Assembly (NCBI GenBank): GCA_049366815.1
Contig: JBMNCO010000108.1
Span: 1 to 32,980 of the forward strand
Origin: CAYNYM01 sp049366815
GTDB taxonomy: Bacteria; Desulfobacterota; DSM-4660; Desulfatiglandales; HGW-15
Length of the DNA stretch: 32,980 nucleotides
Direction of reading: 5' to 3'
Shown: one piece after another, positions 30,477-32,980 of the stretch
Position numbering within the stretch: position 1 is the stretch's first letter
How the letters are laid out: each line of letters opens with the position of its first letter
The notes under the pieces: model-generated
What the model was told of the DNA's origin: nothing
Databases searched by the model: none
What the model saw: only the letters and a program-made list of their open reading frames with translations
Translations under genes and position numbers: made by a program

Positions 30477-32825
30477 GTGACGGCGAAGCACACCATGCAA
30501 TCCCTTTTCCCATCCAGCAGGGCGGGGACCAACGCCCTGTGCCTGGCCAGGATCAGCGTCAGGGGCATTGTTCAGGGCGTCGGCTTCAGACCTTTTGTCT
30601 ACAGAATGGCCACCCGGCACGGTCTGAAGGGCTGGGTCTGCAATACCTCCCAAGACGTGAAGATTGAGGTCGAGGGAGGAGAAGGAGTCATTCGCAGCTT
30701 TCTCGACAAGCTCCTTTCCGAGGCCCCGCCCCGCTCCCAGATTGAGCATGTGGACTGCACCCGCGGAGAAACCGTGGGTTATGAGGGCTTCGAGATCCTC
30801 GAAAGCCTCTCCGAAGAAGGACAATACCAACTCGTCTCACCGGACATCGCCACTTGCCCGGATTGCGAAAGGGAACTCTTTGATCCCCGGGACCGTCGAT
30901 ACCGCTATCCCTTCATCAACTGCACCAATTGCGGCCCCAGATTGACGATCATCAAGGATATTCCCTATGACCGGCCCAATACGACGATGCACCCCTTTCA
31001 CATGTGTCCTGAGTGTCAGAAGGAATACAATGATCCCCTCGACCGCCGTTTCCATGCCCAGCCGGATTGCTGCGGCTCCTGCGGGCCTCAGCTCGTTCTC
31101 ACCGAAAGGGACGGCCGTCCCATACCCTCCAGGGAACCCGTCCTGGAGGCCGCCCGACTCATCAATGCGGGAAAGATCATCGCCCTGAAAGGCCTGGGAG
31201 GTTTCCTTCTGGCCTGCGACGCGGGCGACGAGGAGGTTGTCTCAGTCCTGAGACAGCGGAAACAGAGGTCCTCCAAGCCTTTTGCCCTGATGATGGAGGA
31301 CATCGAAGAAATCAAGAGATACTGCCACGTCAGTCCGGAGGAAGCGGCCCTGCTCAAATCCCCCAGGGCCCCCATTGTCCTGCTGAGGCTCAGGGATGAC
31401 ATACCCGCCCTGGGAGGGGTTGCGCCCAATCTCGATACCCTCGGGGTCATGTTGCCTTACACCCCTCTTCACCTCCTGCTCATGAGGGCGGTCAAAGGCC
31501 CCCTTGTCATGACGAGCGGCAATATCAGCGAAGAACCCATCGTGGGCGACAATGAGGAGGCCCTGAAAAAGCTTGGTCCTATTGCAGACTTTTTCCTCAT
31601 GCACAACCGGGATATCTTTGCCCTTTGCGACGACAGCGTAACCCTGATGGAAAAGGGTCGTGTCCGGGTTTTGCGGCGCGCGCGGGGATATGCCCCCCAA
31701 CCCATCCGGCTCCCCTTTGATGCAGGCCGGGTGCTTGCCTGTGGGGCCCATATGAAAAACACCTTCTGCATCACCAAAGACCGTTATGCCTTCATAAGCC
31801 AGCACATCGGCGACCTGGACAACCTGGAAACCCTTACGCATTTTGAAAAGATGCTGGATCTCTATAAAAGGCTTTTCCGGCTGACCCCCCGGATACTGGC
31901 CCATGATAAACACCCGGACTATCTGTCTACTTGTTTTGCAAGGGAAATCAGCCGGAAGGACCCTTCTCTTGAACTTGTCCCCATCCAGCACCATCATGCC
32001 CATGTGGTCAGTTGCATGGTCGAAAACGCTGTGGACACTCCGGTGCTCGGCGTGGCCTTTGACGGCACCGGTTACGGCGATGACGGTGCGATCTGGGGGG
32101 GAGAATTTCTCCTGGCGGATTACCGGGGGTTCAGGAGGCTGGCCCATCTTGAATATGTGCCCCTGCCCGGGGGAGATGCCGCTGTGAAAAGGCCGTGGCG
32201 AATGGCCGTCAGCTACCTCGTCACCCTCCTGGGGGAGAAGATACGTGAGCGGGAAGTCGATATTTTCAGCCTCGTGGATCCCCTGGAACTGGAACTGACG
32301 GTAACTCAGATCCGCAAGGGCATCAATTCGCCCCTCACCTCGAGCGCCGGTCGTCTTTTCGACGCCGTCTCAGCGCTGATCGGGATACGGGATACGATCG
32401 ATTACGAAGGGCAGGCGGCCGTCGAGCTCGAAGTGGCCGGCAACAGGACAGCAGGTCCGGGGCTTCACTATCCCTTCGAGATCAGGGAACAGGGCAAGAT
32501 CAAACAAATCGGTCTCAGGGAAATCTTTCTCAATATCCTTAATGACCTTGACGCGGGCGTGGATAGGGGCTTGATATCCTTTAAATTTCACCATACCGTG
32601 GCCTGGATGATTGCGACCGTATGCGCTCAACTGTCCCGAGAGACCGGCATCGATCTCGTCACCCTGAGCGGCGGTGTCTTTCAAAACCGGTGGCTCTTGA
32701 GGCTTGCCTCATGCTCTCTGGAAGAGATGGGCCTGAGGGTATTGACTCACAGCAAAATCCCCTGTAATGATGGCGGCATCTCACTGGGACAGGCCGTGGC
32801 CGCCCATTTTGTCATGGACACCTGA
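30477..32825 (+). CDS. hypF: Carbamoyltransferase HypF, [NiFe]-hydrogenase maturation
   Basis: 782 residues, full length. It makes the carbamoyl/thiocarboxamide precursor of the CN ligands of [NiFe] hydrogenase with HypE. Domains in order: acylphosphatase (G-I-V-Q-G-V-G-F-R-P-F-V-Y, about 30-42), two zinc-finger repeats (C-P-D-C ... C-T-N-C-G-P-R and C-P-E-C ... C-C-G-S-C-G-P, about 126-210), then a YrdC-like domain. The C-terminal Kae1-like domain has H-H-H-A-H, F-D-G-T-G-Y-G and G-G-V-F-Q-N-R. GTG start at 30477 with GGAG 6 nt upstream. No other hyp gene falls inside the window, so it indicates a hydrogenase elsewhere. Confidence 0.97.
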   Translation: MTAKHTMQSLFPSSRAGTNALCLARISVRGIVQGVGFRPFVYRMATRHGLKGWVCNTSQDVKIEVEGGEGVIRSFLDKLLSEAPPRSQIEHVDCTRGETVGYEGFEILESLSEEGQYQLVSPDIATCPDCERELFDPRDRRYRYPFINCTNCGPRLTIIKDIPYDRPNTTMHPFHMCPECQKEYNDPLDRRFHAQPDCCGSCGPQLVLTERDGRPIPSREPVLEAARLINAGKIIALKGLGGFLLACDAGDEEVVSVLRQRKQRSSKPFALMMEDIEEIKRYCHVSPEEAALLKSPRAPIVLLRLRDDIPALGGVAPNLDTLGVMLPYTPLHLLLMRAVKGPLVMTSGNISEEPIVGDNEEALKKLGPIADFFLMHNRDIFALCDDSVTLMEKGRVRVLRRARGYAPQPIRLPFDAGRVLACGAHMKNTFCITKDRYAFISQHIGDLDNLETLTHFEKMLDLYKRLFRLTPRILAHDKHPDYLSTCFAREISRKDPSLELVPIQHHHAHVVSCMVENAVDTPVLGVAFDGTGYGDDGAIWGGEFLLADYRGFRRLAHLEYVPLPGGDAAVKRPWRMAVSYLVTLLGEKIREREVDIFSLVDPLELELTVTQIRKGINSPLTSSAGRLFDAVSALIGIRDTIDYEGQAAVELEVAGNRTAGPGLHYPFEIREQGKIKQIGLREIFLNILNDLDAGVDRGLISFKFHHTVAWMIATVCAQLSRETGIDLVTLSGGVFQNRWLLRLASCSLEEMGLRVLTHSKIPCNDGGISLGQAVAAHFVMDT

Positions 32826-32829
32826 GGCC

Positions 32830-32848
32830 TCCTCAATTTTGTTGAGGA
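32830..32848 (+). terminator. Weak terminator-like hairpin after hypF
   Basis: Seven-base arms TCCTCAA and TTGAGGA with a 5-nt loop, 4 nt beyond the hypF stop. There is no T-run after it, so it may be a stem only. The remaining bases to 32980 contain no recognised gene. Confidence 0.35.
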
Positions 32849-32980
32849 CTAAAAAGACCAGTCCGGGAGCTTCGGAACGTAAGAAAGGGTGCATGATTTC
32901 CTTTCGAATTTTTCAAAGGGCTGAGGTGTTACAGTTTCAGGTACCAAAAAAGCAGCGGCACATTCCATTTTGGATGTGTT

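Noticed and set aside
1..32980. CRISPR arrays
   Set aside because: No regularly spaced direct repeats; only dispersed and inverted repeats were found.

Overview
The window reads as chromosome of a Gram-negative anaerobe, most likely a Desulfobacterota (deltaproteobacterial) sulfate reducer or a close relative. The grounds are a seven-gene rnf/apbE cluster in the order C-D-G-E-A-B-apbE, a HypF hydrogenase maturation protein, HU/IHF paralogues, an LdtD/MepK murein pair, and moderately high GC with AT-richer intergenic DNA. This placement is inferred from gene content, not from a marker search.

Layout. Positions 1-4.8 kb are a lower-density flank: a DEAD-box RNA helicase behind a terminator-like leader, an HU/IHF-like protein with a small upstream ORF, a pair of TPM-domain membrane proteins, a dispersed 88-bp repeat and a tRNA-Leu(CAG). 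Positions 4.8-6.8 kb hold ribF and an overlapping flippase-like membrane gene. Positions 7.4-14.6 kb hold the Rnf electron-transport operon and apbE. Positions 14.6-20 kb, on the minus strand, are an rpsF-rpsR-DUF2232-rplI-dnaB-hflX operon with a recognisable promoter. Positions 20-25.4 kb hold suhB, a metallo-beta-lactamase-fold hydrolase, an IHF-like gene with an insertion, and clpB. Positions 25.6-30.1 kb hold a GAF/DHp sensor protein lacking its ATPase domain, a 1-kb repeat-rich gap containing a MITE, and a convergent ldtD/mepK pair. The window ends with hypF.

Main discovery. The Rnf complex is atypical in several independent ways. (1) The rnfB reading frame runs through an in-frame TGA (12611-12613), exactly where the first cysteine of the RnfB [4Fe-4S] motif C-G-G-C-G-F-A-G-C belongs. 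A perfect 8-bp hairpin with loop CGGGT begins 9 nt later, a good candidate bacterial SECIS element. This suggests a selenocysteine-containing RnfB. (2) rnfA is fused to an N-terminal lipoprotein signal and an approximately 100-residue Ig-like domain. (3) RnfE has Ala where the membrane Fe-S ligand Cys of the N-C motif is expected. (4) rnfD has no canonical start codon near its Shine-Dalgarno; an ATC sits at ideal spacing.

How the genes work together. RnfC and RnfB (Fe-S), RnfG and RnfD (covalent FMN, attached by the adjacent ApbE) and RnfA/RnfE (membrane core) form a ferredoxin:NAD+ ion-pumping complex; RibF supplies FMN/FAD nearby. LdtD makes 3-3 murein cross-links and MepK is the family that cleaves them. 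The mobile-DNA signal is confined to intergenic repeats: an 88-bp repeat occurs twice, and one copy is split by a 196-bp MITE while the other preserves the empty site.
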